DNA from: Agaribacillus aureus
Lineage (GTDB): Bacteria > Bacteroidota > Bacteroidia > Cytophagales > Cyclobacteriaceae
Direction of reading: 5' to 3'
NCBI GenBank assembly: GCA_030442055.1
Contig: JAUJEB010000012.1
Span: 117,716 to 181,715 of the forward strand
Length of the DNA: 64,000 bases
Shown here: one piece after another, positions 45,201-53,455 of the stretch
How positions within the stretch are numbered: position 1 is the first letter of the stretch
How the letters are laid out: every line of letters starts with the position of its first letter
Program-made: the position numbers and the translations under genes
Notes under the pieces: model-generated
What the model was told of the DNA's origin: nothing
The model's database searches: none
What the model saw: the letters and a program-made list of their open reading frames with translations, nothing else

Positions 45201-46604
45201 GGTTTTTTGCCAATGGCCTTCTCTACATCGGCTGGCGCTGAGGTGCAAAGACCCTTGGCTACAGTGGTAGTGGGTGGGTTATTTACAGCCACCATATTGA
45301 CACTGGTGGTTCTACCTGTCATTTACACCATTTTTTCACAAGAAGGAACCGATGATATGAAAAAAGAGAGAAAAAGGAGCATAAACCCTGGCCGGGCTGG
45401 TGTGATGGTTTTGCTGTTGGCAGGTTTGGCTATGGGGACACCCGCCAATGCGCAGAGCACCAAAATCAATTTGGATGATGCCATCGACCTGGCAATTAAA
45501 AATAATAAAAGATTTCAGGCCTCACAAATGAGAATTGAACAACAACAAAAGTTGGAAAAAACGGCATTTGATATTCCAAAGACATCGGTTTATCACAGTT
45601 TTGACGAAAACAATATTACTGAAAACGGAAGTGAGCTAAAAGTATTTGGCATTGGTCAAAGCATAAACTTTCCGACAGTTTATGCAGCCAGAAAAAAATG
45701 GCAACAACAAAAGACCACACTGCAAAAACTCAATCATGTGATTAACGAACGCTTGTTAAAAAAGCAAGTCTCCCAAGCCTATTACCAAGTATCTTACCAG
45801 CTTAACCGCCTGCGGGAGCTGAGTTACCTGGATAGCCTTTACAACAACTTTGCCAGGGCAGCAGCCCGTCGTTATGAATTAGGTGAGACCAATTACCTGG
45901 AGAAAATTACTGCTGATGCCAGGTACCTTGAATTAAACAAACAACAGGAGCAGACCAGGGCCGACGTCGACTTTAGCTACCAGGAATTGCTTGAATTGTT
46001 GCAGGTGGAAGGCACACTTGAGATTCCGGTCACCCCCCTTACCAGAATCGAATTTGAACCATACTCAATGCAGGATCAGCTGAAAAACAATCCGGGCACC
46101 CAATTTTACCAGGGGCTTTCAGACCTGGCGGCACTCGGGATCAGGGTGGAAAAAAGCCAAATGCTGCCCGACCTGCAAGCCCAATACTTCATAGGCAGGA
46201 GCCAGGGGGACGATGCCATTAATTTTAATGGTTACCAGTTTGGCATTGGGATACCGATATTCGCCGGCGCACAAAGAGGTAAAATTCAGGCTGCGCGCAT
46301 TGAAAAGACAATTAGCGAAAAAGCGTTGGAAAACAACCGGATAGGCACCAGGTCCCATTATCAACAATTAAATGCCCTATTGCAAAAACACGAAAAAGCC
46401 ATTGTCTATTATGAATCGCAAGGCTTGAAAATGGCCGATGAGATCATCGGGATGGCGCAGAAGAGCTATTTGAGTGGTGAAACAGATTATTTGCAATACA
46501 TACAGAGCCTGGAGAGTGCCAGTCAAATCAACCTGGGTTATCTGGAAAGCTTAAATCAATACAATCAAACGGTACTGGAAATTCAATACCTGATACATCT
46601 TTAA
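42231..46604 (+). CDS. czcA: CzcA/CusA-type heavy-metal RND pump fused to TolC-like outer-membrane factor
   Basis: 1,457 residues. Residues 1-~1040 are a heavy-metal RND pump with 12 spans; span 4 carries the proton-relay pattern GAIDFGIIIDGAVIIIEY (two Asp and one Glu, CzcA-like). Further markers are VEIRSISKFGLSVVTVVF and GGEFIPTLNEGDF. From residue 1043 a complete signal peptide-like stretch (MKKERKRSINPGRAG to GTPANAQ) leads into a TolC/CusC-type outer-membrane factor (~1075-1457). An SD-like AGGA lies 9 bp before the internal ATG at 45357, so the TolC part may also be made separately. Drives efflux of divalent or monovalent metal ions together with the adaptor gene 10 bp downstream. Confidence 0.93.
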   Translation: MIDAIVGFSIRNKLIVILFILAWIGWGVYSVTQIPIGAVPDITNNQVQVITTSRNLSTQDIEQFITYPVELEMANLPGVVEIRSISKFGLSVVTVVFEDDMGTFLPRQLISEKLTSASEKIPPEFGKPEMGPITTGLGEIYQYILDVKPGYEDEYSTMDLRTIQDWIVKRQLSGIPGVVEVNTWGGFLKQYEVAVDPERLKAIDITISEVFEALENNNNVTGGGYIEKATESYFVRGEGMVKSLEDIEKIVVTSTSGVPVLIRDIGEVTYGSANRFGAITGNGKGEKVMGQIMMLKDANSSDVIKNVKKRVAEVQELLPEGLVINAFLERTELIEKTTFTVTENLVLGALIVIFVVVLLLGNFRSGLIVASIIPLSLLFGISMMNLFGISANLMSLGAIDFGIIIDGAVIIIEYIVFKTNQHAGTLLGLKGDELSREKDRMTLEGTRKMMQPAIFGQVIILIVFIPVLSLSGIEGKMFRPMAWSFGFALLGAMILSLTYVPVLASIICKPSSGQGANISDKLMKALQNAYKPVIHLALRSKRAVLTLAAALLLGSVFIFLRMGGEFIPTLNEGDFVVQPVLKTGTSLGKTVEIMTRLENILIDEFPEVEQVVTRIGAAEVPTDPMSMEEADVIIKLKPKNEWSSARTREELADKMKAAMSIIPGLGFEFTQPIEMRFNELITGVRSDVAIKIYGEDLDELFGLANQVNELIHDVQGAADINVEKTTGLPQMAVKYNRDKIAQYGLNINELNRIVRMAFAGESAGILVEGEKRFDLVVRLGEAFRKDITNLQNLYVNLSGGEQIPLREVATVEYSTGPAKISRDDAKRRIVIGINIRNRDVESLVNEIQDILSSQLDLPSGYYITYGGQFENLQKAKERLKVAVPIALILIFIMLYFTFHSFRQALMVYSAIPLAAIGGILLLWIRGLPFSISAGVGFIALFGIAVLNGIVLIEFFNELKEKGVKDIRERVLKGTQMRLRPVLLTASAAALGFLPMAFSTSAGAEVQRPLATVVVGGLFTATILTLVVLPVIYTIFSQEGTDDMKKERKRSINPGRAGVMVLLLAGLAMGTPANAQSTKINLDDAIDLAIKNNKRFQASQMRIEQQQKLEKTAFDIPKTSVYHSFDENNITENGSELKVFGIGQSINFPTVYAARKKWQQQKTTLQKLNHVINERLLKKQVSQAYYQVSYQLNRLRELSYLDSLYNNFARAAARRYELGETNYLEKITADARYLELNKQQEQTRADVDFSYQELLELLQVEGTLEIPVTPLTRIEFEPYSMQDQLKNNPGTQFYQGLSDLAALGIRVEKSQMLPDLQAQYFIGRSQGDDAINFNGYQFGIGIPIFAGAQRGKIQAARIEKTISEKALENNRIGTRSHYQQLNALLQKHEKAIVYYESQGLKMADEIIGMAQKSYLSGETDYLQYIQSLESASQINLGYLESLNQYNQTVLEIQYLIHL
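45340..45359 (+). promoter_or_regulatory. Internal RBS and start codon inside the CzcA-TolC gene
   Basis: AAGGA (45343-45347) stands 9 bases before ATG 45357-45359, in the same frame as the pump and followed by a signal-peptide sequence. It would allow the TolC half to be translated on its own. Confidence 0.45.
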
Positions 46605-46614
46605 TCCGAACAAA

Positions 46615-47814
46615 ATGAAAACGTTAATAAACAACGCATTTACTATCATAAACTATCTGGTCATTTTCTCCTTCGCTCTTGGCATCGCTACGGGTTGCGG
46701 ATCAGGAGAAGAAGCTGTAGACCATGACCATGCCGGGGAAACCGGTCAAACAACTAAAAACGTGGTTACAATAAGTAAAGAACAGGCTGATGAGGCAGGA
46801 ATTGTTTTGGGGTCGATGGAACGGACCGAGGTATTTGAGAAAGTTAGGGCCAATGGTTATTTCCACACACCGCCCCAAAACAAGGCGCAGGTAAGCGCAT
46901 TTTATCCGGGTTATGTTAAGAAAACTTCTTTATTGGTGGGTGATGTTGTAAAAAAAGGTCAGGTTATTGCCATCCTTCAAAACCCTGAATACATCAAGCT
47001 ACAACAGCGCTTTATGGAGGTGAAAGGACAATTGGAATATCTGAAATCCGAATACGACCGGAAAAAGATTCTGGCAGGAGAAAACATTGCTTCGAAAAAG
47101 AATCTTATGAAGGCCGAAGCCGACTACAACACTACCCTTGCGCAGTATAAAGGACTAAAGGGAGAACTGGTAATGATGGGGTTTGATATTGACAATATTA
47201 TCGCTGGAAATTACACTTCCTCTATGGCCGTTCGCGCCCCTATTGCCGGTTCGGTTACACAGGTAAATATGGTCATTGGAAAGTATATACAACCCCAGGA
47301 GGTCCTTATGGAAATTATTGATACTGATCACTTGCATGTTGAACTTAATGTTTTTGAGAAAGATGTGTTAAAAGTAAAAGAAGGACAGGCCATGCAATTG
47401 AGACTCCCCAGTATTAACAATAAAATCTATAAAGGAGAAATTCATCTGGTAGGTAAAGCTTTTGAGGGTGATCAGCGCACTGTCAATGTACACGGGCATT
47501 TAAAAGACGAACTTATCGAGTTTATTCCTGGGATTTATGTAGAAGCTGATATTCTGGTGAAAAGTACCACCGTTGACGCCTTGCCCCAGGCGGCTTTAGT
47601 TTCACAGGAAGGCAAAGAATACATTTTTACCAGGATAGGGGAAAGTCAGGGTAATATGGAATTCCAAAGGCTTGAGGTCACAACCGGTATTAAAGGTGAC
47701 GGTTGGGTGGAGATAAAAATAAACGAGCAGGGTGACTGGAAGGGGCGTATCGTCGTTGAGGGTGTTTATTTTTTATCTTCCGGCTTTGAAGAAAAAGCTG
47801 GCCACAGTCATTAA
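46615..47814 (+). CDS. czcB: Heavy-metal efflux RND periplasmic adaptor (CzcB/CusB-like)
   Basis: 399 residues with lipoprotein signal (IATGC, Cys28) followed by a metal-binding-like AVDHDHAGE stretch. The adaptor body has the lipoyl-type halves (GYVKKTSLLVGDVVKKGQ and VRAPIAGSVTQVNMVIGKYI) around a coiled-coil hairpin, then a beta-barrel (ELNVFEKDVLKVKEGQ), ending in HSH. Links the inner-membrane pump to the outer-membrane factor. Ten bp after the pump gene. Confidence 0.93.
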   Translation: MKTLINNAFTIINYLVIFSFALGIATGCGSGEEAVDHDHAGETGQTTKNVVTISKEQADEAGIVLGSMERTEVFEKVRANGYFHTPPQNKAQVSAFYPGYVKKTSLLVGDVVKKGQVIAILQNPEYIKLQQRFMEVKGQLEYLKSEYDRKKILAGENIASKKNLMKAEADYNTTLAQYKGLKGELVMMGFDIDNIIAGNYTSSMAVRAPIAGSVTQVNMVIGKYIQPQEVLMEIIDTDHLHVELNVFEKDVLKVKEGQAMQLRLPSINNKIYKGEIHLVGKAFEGDQRTVNVHGHLKDELIEFIPGIYVEADILVKSTTVDALPQAALVSQEGKEYIFTRIGESQGNMEFQRLEVTTGIKGDGWVEIKINEQGDWKGRIVVEGVYFLSSGFEEKAGHSH

Positions 47815-48034
47815 GCCAACCGACGGATTCGGGAATAACATGAAAAGAGATGGTATCCCATCCGGTTAAAGCTTTTGGTTTTCGGAGAAGGGTGCTTTTT
47901 TTGGCCCAGATATGTTATTAAAACAAGACCTGCGCGTGTTTTGACCTTGACTCACACTTGATCCTGGAGGCTGAAATTCCTCAATTTAGCATGCCGGAGG
48001 ATATAGTTAAAAAAGTATCATAGTCAGTGAAATA

Positions 48035-48070
48035 TTTGGTAGATACATCCTCAGCCAGGACTTAATTTTG
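48035..48070 (+). promoter_or_regulatory. Putative promoter of the fucose operon
   Basis: TTTG at 48035-48038 and a perfect -7 TAATTTTG at 48063-48070; the 24-bp spacer is slightly long for the family consensus. Transcription would start about 48077, before the inverted repeat. Confidence 0.4.
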
Positions 48071-48085
48071 GCTTTAAGATGATTG

Positions 48086-48129
48086 TTTAAATACAGTGTC
48101 CTGTGCAATCTAAGGCTGCTGTATTTAAA
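48086..48129. promoter_or_regulatory. 11-bp inverted repeat in the leader of the fucose operon
   Basis: TTTAAATACAG (48086-48096) and CTGTATTTAAA (48119-48129) are perfect arms around 22 bp, about 40 bp before the fuconate dehydratase ATG. Fits a dimeric-regulator operator just after the promoter, or an RNA hairpin in the leader. Confidence 0.5.
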
Positions 48130-48167
48130 TTTCAATAAAATAGTCATCACAGCTAAAATCGTGGAAA

Positions 48168-49478
48168 ATGCCTGTTACAATCACCGAAATTGAAGTAAAA
48201 GATATACGCTTCCCAACTAGTAATTATTTGCATGGATCAGACTCCATGAATCCCGACCCTGATTATTCAGCGGCTTATGTCATATTAAAAACCGACCATC
48301 CGGATGGCCTTGAAGGCCATGGGCTGACTTTTACCATAGGCCGGGGAAACCAACTTTGCGTGGAGGCTATTCACGCACTGTCTTACCTGGTAAAAGGAAA
48401 ATCCCTAGAGTCATTTACCGCTGATATGGCGGGTTTCTGGAGAATGATAACCGGCGACAGTCAACTGAGGTGGCTCGGACCTGAGAAAGGTGTAATACAT
48501 TTGGCAACCGGCGCCCTGGTTAATGCTGTTTGGGATCTTTACGCCAAGGTTGAGGACAAACCTCTTTGGAAACTGCTGACAGATATGAGTCCCGAAGAGC
48601 TGGTCTCCTGCATTGATTTTACTTATATCACAGATGTATTGACACCCCGGGAAGCCATTGAAATGCTGGAGAAACGCGAGGCGACAAAAGCCGACCGCGT
48701 GGAACAGTTATTACAACATGGATATCCGGCTTATACGACCTCGGCAGGCTGGCTGGGATATTCCGATGACGAAATCAGACGGTTGTGCCGCGAGGCTGTG
48801 GATGCCGGCTGGCAACACCTGAAAATGAAAGTAGGCGCCGATATTGAAGACGATATGAAGAGAGCCCAAATTATCAGGCAGGAAATCGGTGACGATCTTA
48901 AACTAATGATGGATGCCAACCAGAAGTGGGAGGTTCATGAAGCGATTGAAAACATGAAAAGACTGGCGACATTTAATCCTTGGTGGATAGAGGAGCCAAC
49001 CAGTCCGGATGATATTTTAGGACACGCCGCAGTAGCCAAAGCCATTGCGCCTATTAAAGTAGCAACCGGTGAACACTGCCAGAACAGAGTGGTATTTAAA
49101 CAACTCTTGCAGGCCGGTGCCGTGGATGTTTGTCAGATAGATAGTTGCCGGGTAGGTGGTGTGAATGAGATTCTAGCTATACTACTGATGGCTGCCAAAT
49201 TTGATATTCCGGTATGTCCCCATGCAGGTGGTGTTGGTTTGTGCGAGTATGTTCAGCACCTGTCTATGTTTGATTATATCGCCATTAGCGCAGATATGAA
49301 CGGTCGTTTGATTGAATATGTCGACCATTTGCACGAGCATTTTACGGATCCTGTCCGGATAAAAAATGGAAAATATATGCCGCCGCAACAGCCGGGCTAC
49401 AGCATTACCATGAAGACTGATTCTTTAAATGACTATAGTTTTCCTTTGGGAAAAGTCTGGAAAAATGATAACTTTTAG
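48168..49478 (+). CDS. fucD: L-fuconate dehydratase (enolase superfamily)
   Basis: 436 residues, the usual FucD length. Enolase-type active site: HLKMKVG (catalytic Lys-x-Lys), metal ligands in MMDANQKW, WWIEEPTSPDD and VATGEHCQNR, and the closing His region CPHAGGVGLCEYVQ. FucD-typical segments are GSDSMNPDPDYSAAYV and GWLGYSDDEIRRL. Dehydrates L-fuconate to 2-keto-3-deoxy-L-fuconate. First gene of a run with two SDR enzymes and a hydrolase of the same pathway. Confidence 0.95.
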   Translation: MPVTITEIEVKDIRFPTSNYLHGSDSMNPDPDYSAAYVILKTDHPDGLEGHGLTFTIGRGNQLCVEAIHALSYLVKGKSLESFTADMAGFWRMITGDSQLRWLGPEKGVIHLATGALVNAVWDLYAKVEDKPLWKLLTDMSPEELVSCIDFTYITDVLTPREAIEMLEKREATKADRVEQLLQHGYPAYTTSAGWLGYSDDEIRRLCREAVDAGWQHLKMKVGADIEDDMKRAQIIRQEIGDDLKLMMDANQKWEVHEAIENMKRLATFNPWWIEEPTSPDDILGHAAVAKAIAPIKVATGEHCQNRVVFKQLLQAGAVDVCQIDSCRVGGVNEILAILLMAAKFDIPVCPHAGGVGLCEYVQHLSMFDYIAISADMNGRLIEYVDHLHEHFTDPVRIKNGKYMPPQQPGYSITMKTDSLNDYSFPLGKVWKNDNF

Positions 49479-49482
49479 GCCA

Positions 49483-49659
49483 ATGAAAAAACAAACCTCT
49501 ACCTTTCACCGGATGTTGCCCGCTTTCGTTGCCGGAAAAGCCGCACAAGATAACGTCACTTTGCCTTATGAATGGATCAAGGGCCTTCGTGAAGTAGGAC
49601 GTAACAATATCTTTGCCATTACCCTGATAACCTCAATATACATCTATGGCCGGTTATAA
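49483..49659 (+). CDS. Unrecognised small open frame between fucD and SDR gene
   Basis: 58 codons starting 4 bp after the fucD stop and overlapping the next gene by 14 bp, i.e. at operon-like spacing. Starts MKKQTSTFHRMLPAFVAGKA. No family recognised; it may be a genuine small protein or the remnant of a lost gene, possibly the L-fuconolactonase missing from this locus. Confidence 0.35.
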   Translation: MKKQTSTFHRMLPAFVAGKAAQDNVTLPYEWIKGLREVGRNNIFAITLITSIYIYGRL

Positions 49660-50425
49660 TCTGAAAGATAAATCGGCCATTATAACCGGAGGAGCCAGCG
49701 GTATCGGTAGGGCCATTGCTTTGAATTTTGCCGCCAATGGCGCCCATGTACACATATTGGAACTTGCCCATGAGCATGCGCTTCAGACCGTCGAGGAAAT
49801 TCAGTCGAACGGGGGAAAGGCATCAGCGCATCAGTGCAACGTAGCCAGCCACGAGGAGGTAAAGCAGGTAGTTGATACGATTGCAGGAGGACAAACTATT
49901 CATATTTTGGTTAACAATGCCGGAATTGCTCATGTGGGCAACCTGGAAAAAACCAGCGAAGAAGCACTGGATAATCTATATAATGTGAATGTAAAAGGCG
50001 TATACAATTGTATGTTTGCCTGTATATCACATATGAAAAACAGCGGGGGTGGTGTCATACTCAATATGGCCTCTGTCGCATCTTCAGTGGGCATTGCAGA
50101 CCGGTTTGCCTACTCAATGTCTAAAGGGGCAGTGCTAACAATGACTTATTCAGTGGCCAAGGATTATATTGGTGACAATATTCGTTGCAACAGCATATCT
50201 CCGGGACGGGTGCATACCCCTTTTGTGGACGGGTTTCTTGCGAAAAATTACCCGGGAAAAGAAGAAGAAATGTTTCAAAAACTATCAAAAAGTCAGCCGA
50301 TAGGCAGGATGGGAACCCCTGAAGAAATTGCAGACCTGGCCTTGTTCCTCTGCTCTGACAAGGCCGGCTTTATTACAGGTACTGACTATCCGATAGATGG
50401 TGGTTACATTAAGTTAAACAGTTAA
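49646..50425 (+). CDS. SDR oxidoreductase, likely 2-keto-3-deoxy-L-fuconate dehydrogenase
   Basis: 259 residues, classical SDR: cofactor motif IITGGASGIGRAIALNFAAN, NNAG, catalytic Ser region ASVASSVG and YSMSKGA (Tyr-x3-Lys), and closing FITGTDYPIDGGYIKL. Its place between FucD and the diketo-acid hydrolase fits oxidation of 2-keto-3-deoxy-L-fuconate to the 2,4-diketo acid. Substrate is inferred from context. Confidence 0.85.
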   Translation: MAGYNLKDKSAIITGGASGIGRAIALNFAANGAHVHILELAHEHALQTVEEIQSNGGKASAHQCNVASHEEVKQVVDTIAGGQTIHILVNNAGIAHVGNLEKTSEEALDNLYNVNVKGVYNCMFACISHMKNSGGGVILNMASVASSVGIADRFAYSMSKGAVLTMTYSVAKDYIGDNIRCNSISPGRVHTPFVDGFLAKNYPGKEEEMFQKLSKSQPIGRMGTPEEIADLALFLCSDKAGFITGTDYPIDGGYIKLNS

Positions 50426-50488
50426 ATAATAGTACATGAAACCGAGCATTACCTAATCGACACGCTGGGGAATGATATATAATATGCG

Positions 50489-50525
50489 AGGTTCCATGTG
50501 ACCAATAAAAATAAATTATAAACAA
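50489..50525 (+). promoter_or_regulatory. Leader of the diketo-acid hydrolase gene, near-copy of the kdgK leader
   Basis: The 37 bp before the ATG begin AGGTTCCATGTGACCAATAA and run into AAATTATAA, like the 36 bp before kdgK at 34015-34050. The match stops at the start codon, so only the leader is shared. Confidence 0.65.
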
Positions 50526-51383
50526 ATGAAATTAATTAGATATGGCAAGCCTGGAGCGGAAAAACCAGGGTTGATGTTGGCTGACGGAACATTGTTGGAT
50601 GTTAGCGGTTTTGGTCAGGATTATGACCAGTCTTTTTTTGAGGATCAGGGTATCGAAAAATTACGGTCCTGGTACAACGAAAATAAGGATAGCTGCGCCA
50701 CCATCGAGCCAGGCAGCAGATTGGGGCCTCCGCTTAAAAACCCTTCCAAAATTGTATGTGTAGGTTTGAACTATGCCATGCATGCCAAGGAAAGTGGGAT
50801 GGAGGTTCCTAAGGAACCGGTGCTTTTTTTTAAAGCTACTTCCTCTATAACCGGGCCCTATGATGATATTGTAATCCCCAAAAATAGTGAAAAGACGGAT
50901 TGGGAAGTGGAGCTGGCTGTTGTGATAGGCAAAAAGGCAACCTACGTCGAAGCATCTGAAGCCATGGATTACGTAGCTGGCTACATGCTGCACAACGATG
51001 TCAGCGAAAGAGCCTTTCAACTGGAAATGGGCGGACAGTGGGTCAAAGGAAAAAGCGCGGATACGTTTGCACCGATTGGTCCCGAGCTGGTTACCAGTGA
51101 TGAAGTGGACGACCCACACAACCTTGCCTTATGGCTGAAGCTAAACGACGAGACCGTGCAAAACAGCAATACTTCCGATTTGATATTTAGCATTCCCGAG
51201 CTGATAAGTTACATCAGCCGATTTATGAGCTTGTTGCCGGGAGATGTAATCTCAACAGGTACACCTTCAGGCGTCGGCTTGGGATTGGAGCCCCCCAGGT
51301 TTTTAAAATCAGGAGATGTAGTGGAGCTGGGAATTGACCATGTAGGCACCTCCAAACAAAATGTCAAGGCCTTTGGAGAATAG
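50526..51383 (+). CDS. Fumarylacetoacetate hydrolase-family enzyme, likely 2,4-diketo-3-deoxy-L-fuconate hydrolase
   Basis: 285 residues. FAH-fold markers: IVCVGLNYAMHAKESG, the metal-binding VELAVVIGKK with Glu, GYMLHNDVSERAFQ, KGKSADTFAPIGPELVT and STGTPSGVGLGLEPP. In the non-phosphorylated L-fucose pathway this family cleaves 2,4-diketo-3-deoxy-L-fuconate to pyruvate and L-lactate. Position after the dehydrogenase supports that; ureidoglycolate lyase-type alternatives are less likely here. Confidence 0.88.
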   Translation: MKLIRYGKPGAEKPGLMLADGTLLDVSGFGQDYDQSFFEDQGIEKLRSWYNENKDSCATIEPGSRLGPPLKNPSKIVCVGLNYAMHAKESGMEVPKEPVLFFKATSSITGPYDDIVIPKNSEKTDWEVELAVVIGKKATYVEASEAMDYVAGYMLHNDVSERAFQLEMGGQWVKGKSADTFAPIGPELVTSDEVDDPHNLALWLKLNDETVQNSNTSDLIFSIPELISYISRFMSLLPGDVISTGTPSGVGLGLEPPRFLKSGDVVELGIDHVGTSKQNVKAFGE

Positions 51384-51483
51384 TGATTTATAATCGCTAT
51401 GACCAAGCACCAATTCAGAACTGGCCTTTGTTTGAGGAAACTGCCAGAGACTTTACGTAATTATTCGATTTTACTAATAATCC

Positions 51484-52278
51484 ATGGACTTAAAAATCAA
51501 AGGAAAAGTAATAATCGTAACCGGCGGTGCGAAAGGTATCGGAGCAGGTATTGTCCGCTGCCTGGCCGATGAAGGAGCGATTCCGGTGATCGCTGGTCGG
51601 TCAGCGGATGAGGGGCAACGGTTGATGAATGATATCAAGGAAGGAGGAGGAGAGGCCCATGTCATCGCCGCTGAGCTGTCTGTCGTTGAGAATTGCAGGC
51701 GGGTAGTTGAGGAGACATTAGAAAAATATCAGCGGATTGATGGGTTGATCAATAATGCCGGTATTAACGACGGGGTGGGCCTGGAATCAGGTAACCCGGA
51801 AGCCTTTTGTGCATCCCTGGAAAAAAACCTGTACCACTACTATAACATGGCTCATTATTGCCTGCCCTCACTAAAGGAAAGTAAAGGCGCCATTCTTAAC
51901 ATAAGTTCAAAAACAGCCGTTACCGGGCAGGGAAATACGTCGGGATATGCTTCGGCCAAAGGAGCACAGCTGGCACTGACACGCGAATGGGCGGTTGAGC
52001 TGCTTCCTTATGGCATCAGGGTAAATGCTATTTTGCCGGCCGAGGTAATGACGCCATTATATGAAAAATGGCTGAATACCTTTCCCGATCCCCAGAAGAA
52101 AATTGACAGTATCACCAAAAATATTCCCCTGGGCCAACGAATGACCACTAAAGAGGAAATTGCTTCCATGGCCGCCTACCTCGTATCGGAACAGGCACTG
52201 CATATTACCGGGCAGCAAATTTATGTAGATGGTGGTTATGTGCACCTGGATAGAGCATTGGCCGGTGTTGATGAGTAA
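51484..52278 (+). CDS. L-fucose dehydrogenase (SDR family)
   Basis: 264 residues, SDR fold: VTGGAKGIGAGIVR, NNAGIND, NISSKTAVTGQGNTSGYASA (Ser and Tyr region), ILPAEVMTPLYEKWL and VDGGYVHLDRAL. The SSKTAVTGQGNTSGY and PAEVMTPLY stretches and the HLDRAL ending are those of characterised bacterial SDR L-fucose dehydrogenases as I recall them. Oxidises L-fucose to L-fuconolactone, the first pathway step. No lactonase gene follows; the lactone may open spontaneously or by an enzyme elsewhere. Confidence 0.88.
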   Translation: MDLKIKGKVIIVTGGAKGIGAGIVRCLADEGAIPVIAGRSADEGQRLMNDIKEGGGEAHVIAAELSVVENCRRVVEETLEKYQRIDGLINNAGINDGVGLESGNPEAFCASLEKNLYHYYNMAHYCLPSLKESKGAILNISSKTAVTGQGNTSGYASAKGAQLALTREWAVELLPYGIRVNAILPAEVMTPLYEKWLNTFPDPQKKIDSITKNIPLGQRMTTKEEIASMAAYLVSEQALHITGQQIYVDGGYVHLDRALAGVDE

Positions 52279-52408
52279 ACGAATAGGTGACGAACACTGG
52301 TCGTTCGATTGAAAATGGAGAGGTATGGATTCCAGAGACAAACCTTGTACATAGGGTGCTTCCCTTCCAAAACGAAGTTTCTTATACCAAAACAATTTTT
52401 AAAAAAAC

Positions 52409-53368
52409 CTAATCATTTACCATCAGGTCAGCCTGCCGGTGCGAGGTCAAGTAGGCCCTGGGCGTTTTTCCGGTAATGAGTTTAAATTGCTTGTTGAAAT
52501 TAGAGAGGTTGTTGTACCCGCATTCAAACGCGATCTCCGAAACGTTTTTATCGTCTTCATCGAGCAGTATTTTACAGGCATAGCCGATTCTGACTTCGTT
52601 CAGAAATTGAACAAAAGTTTTGTTGGTGGTTTGCTTAAAATACCTGCTAAAGGCAGATGGATTCATATGCACCAACTCGGCGGTCTGGTTGAGATTTATT
52701 TCCTGCTTGAAATTATTCAGCACAAATTCATAAACCTTGTCCAGCTTTGTGCTGGAGTTTTTCGTGTAGGCGTTGATAAAAGAGTGGCTTGAAAGGGAGG
52801 TTTTATCGGGTTCACCTTCAATTAATTTCATGATGTGGAGCAGGGACATGACTTTGTCAAAGTCACTTTCAAAAAATATTTTTTCCATTCGCTCAATTAT
52901 TTTTTCCTTATTCACGCCATTTATCCGTATGCCAACTTTCGCATCTTCCATGACTTTGAAGATTTTGTGCATTTCGGGGATATTAAAAAATCTTTCCCCA
53001 AAACAATGCGGATGAAAGTGAATGACCCAGGCCTCTGTAATCAAGTCTTTTCTCTCAAAATATATTTTATCATTAAGCCACAGGTGTGGGAGACACGATC
53101 CCACCAGAACCAGATCCCCCGCAGAAAATCGCTCGATAGAATCCCCTATAAATTTAGTGCCGGTACTTTTTTTAATATAGATCAATTCCAGCTCCTGATG
53201 ATAATGCCAGACATTGAGGAACCTTGGAAGCTTATGCTTACTGATGGTAAAACTCTCATGGGATAGAGAGGTGCGGATAAGTTCTTTAGGTTTCACAAGG
53301 CTAAAATAAAGAATATTTTGCTCGTTTTCAATATAAAATGAGTTTAACCGCAAAAAATTCATCAACAT
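52409..53368 (-). CDS. AraC family regulator with cupin-like sensor domain
   Basis: 319 residues. N-terminal ~150 residues are a cupin-like sugar-sensing domain (LPRFLNVWHYHQELELIYIK). C-terminal AraC helices: HMNPSAFSRYFKQTTNKTFV and VSEIAFECGYNNLSNFNKQF with GKTPRAY. Divergent from the sulfatase at 53529 and downstream of the fucose genes, so it probably activates the fucose/sulfatase genes in response to a glycan-derived ligand. Confidence 0.9.
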   Translation of the reverse strand: MLMNFLRLNSFYIENEQNILYFSLVKPKELIRTSLSHESFTISKHKLPRFLNVWHYHQELELIYIKKSTGTKFIGDSIERFSAGDLVLVGSCLPHLWLNDKIYFERKDLITEAWVIHFHPHCFGERFFNIPEMHKIFKVMEDAKVGIRINGVNKEKIIERMEKIFFESDFDKVMSLLHIMKLIEGEPDKTSLSSHSFINAYTKNSSTKLDKVYEFVLNNFKQEINLNQTAELVHMNPSAFSRYFKQTTNKTFVQFLNEVRIGYACKILLDEDDKNVSEIAFECGYNNLSNFNKQFKLITGKTPRAYLTSHRQADLMVND

Positions 53369-53455
53369 TGATGACTTTTAGTTTCCCTATCTTGGTCAGA
53401 CAGGCCTTTCCCTTGCCATTAGCAAATGGAGAAAAGGAGTTTTTTTGTGGCTTTT

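Larger units (their letters stand above)
47815..48167. other. Intergenic region before L-fuconate dehydratase
   Basis: 353 bp. Holds a promoter-like TTTG (48035-48038)-N24-TAATTTTG (48063-48070) and the 11-bp inverted repeat at 48086-48129. No gene seen. Confidence 0.5.

Noticed and set aside
53359..53374. Palindrome TCATCAA-CA-TTGATGA over the AraC start codon
   Set aside because: Its 7-bp arms overlap the start codon; likely chance or constrained by coding.
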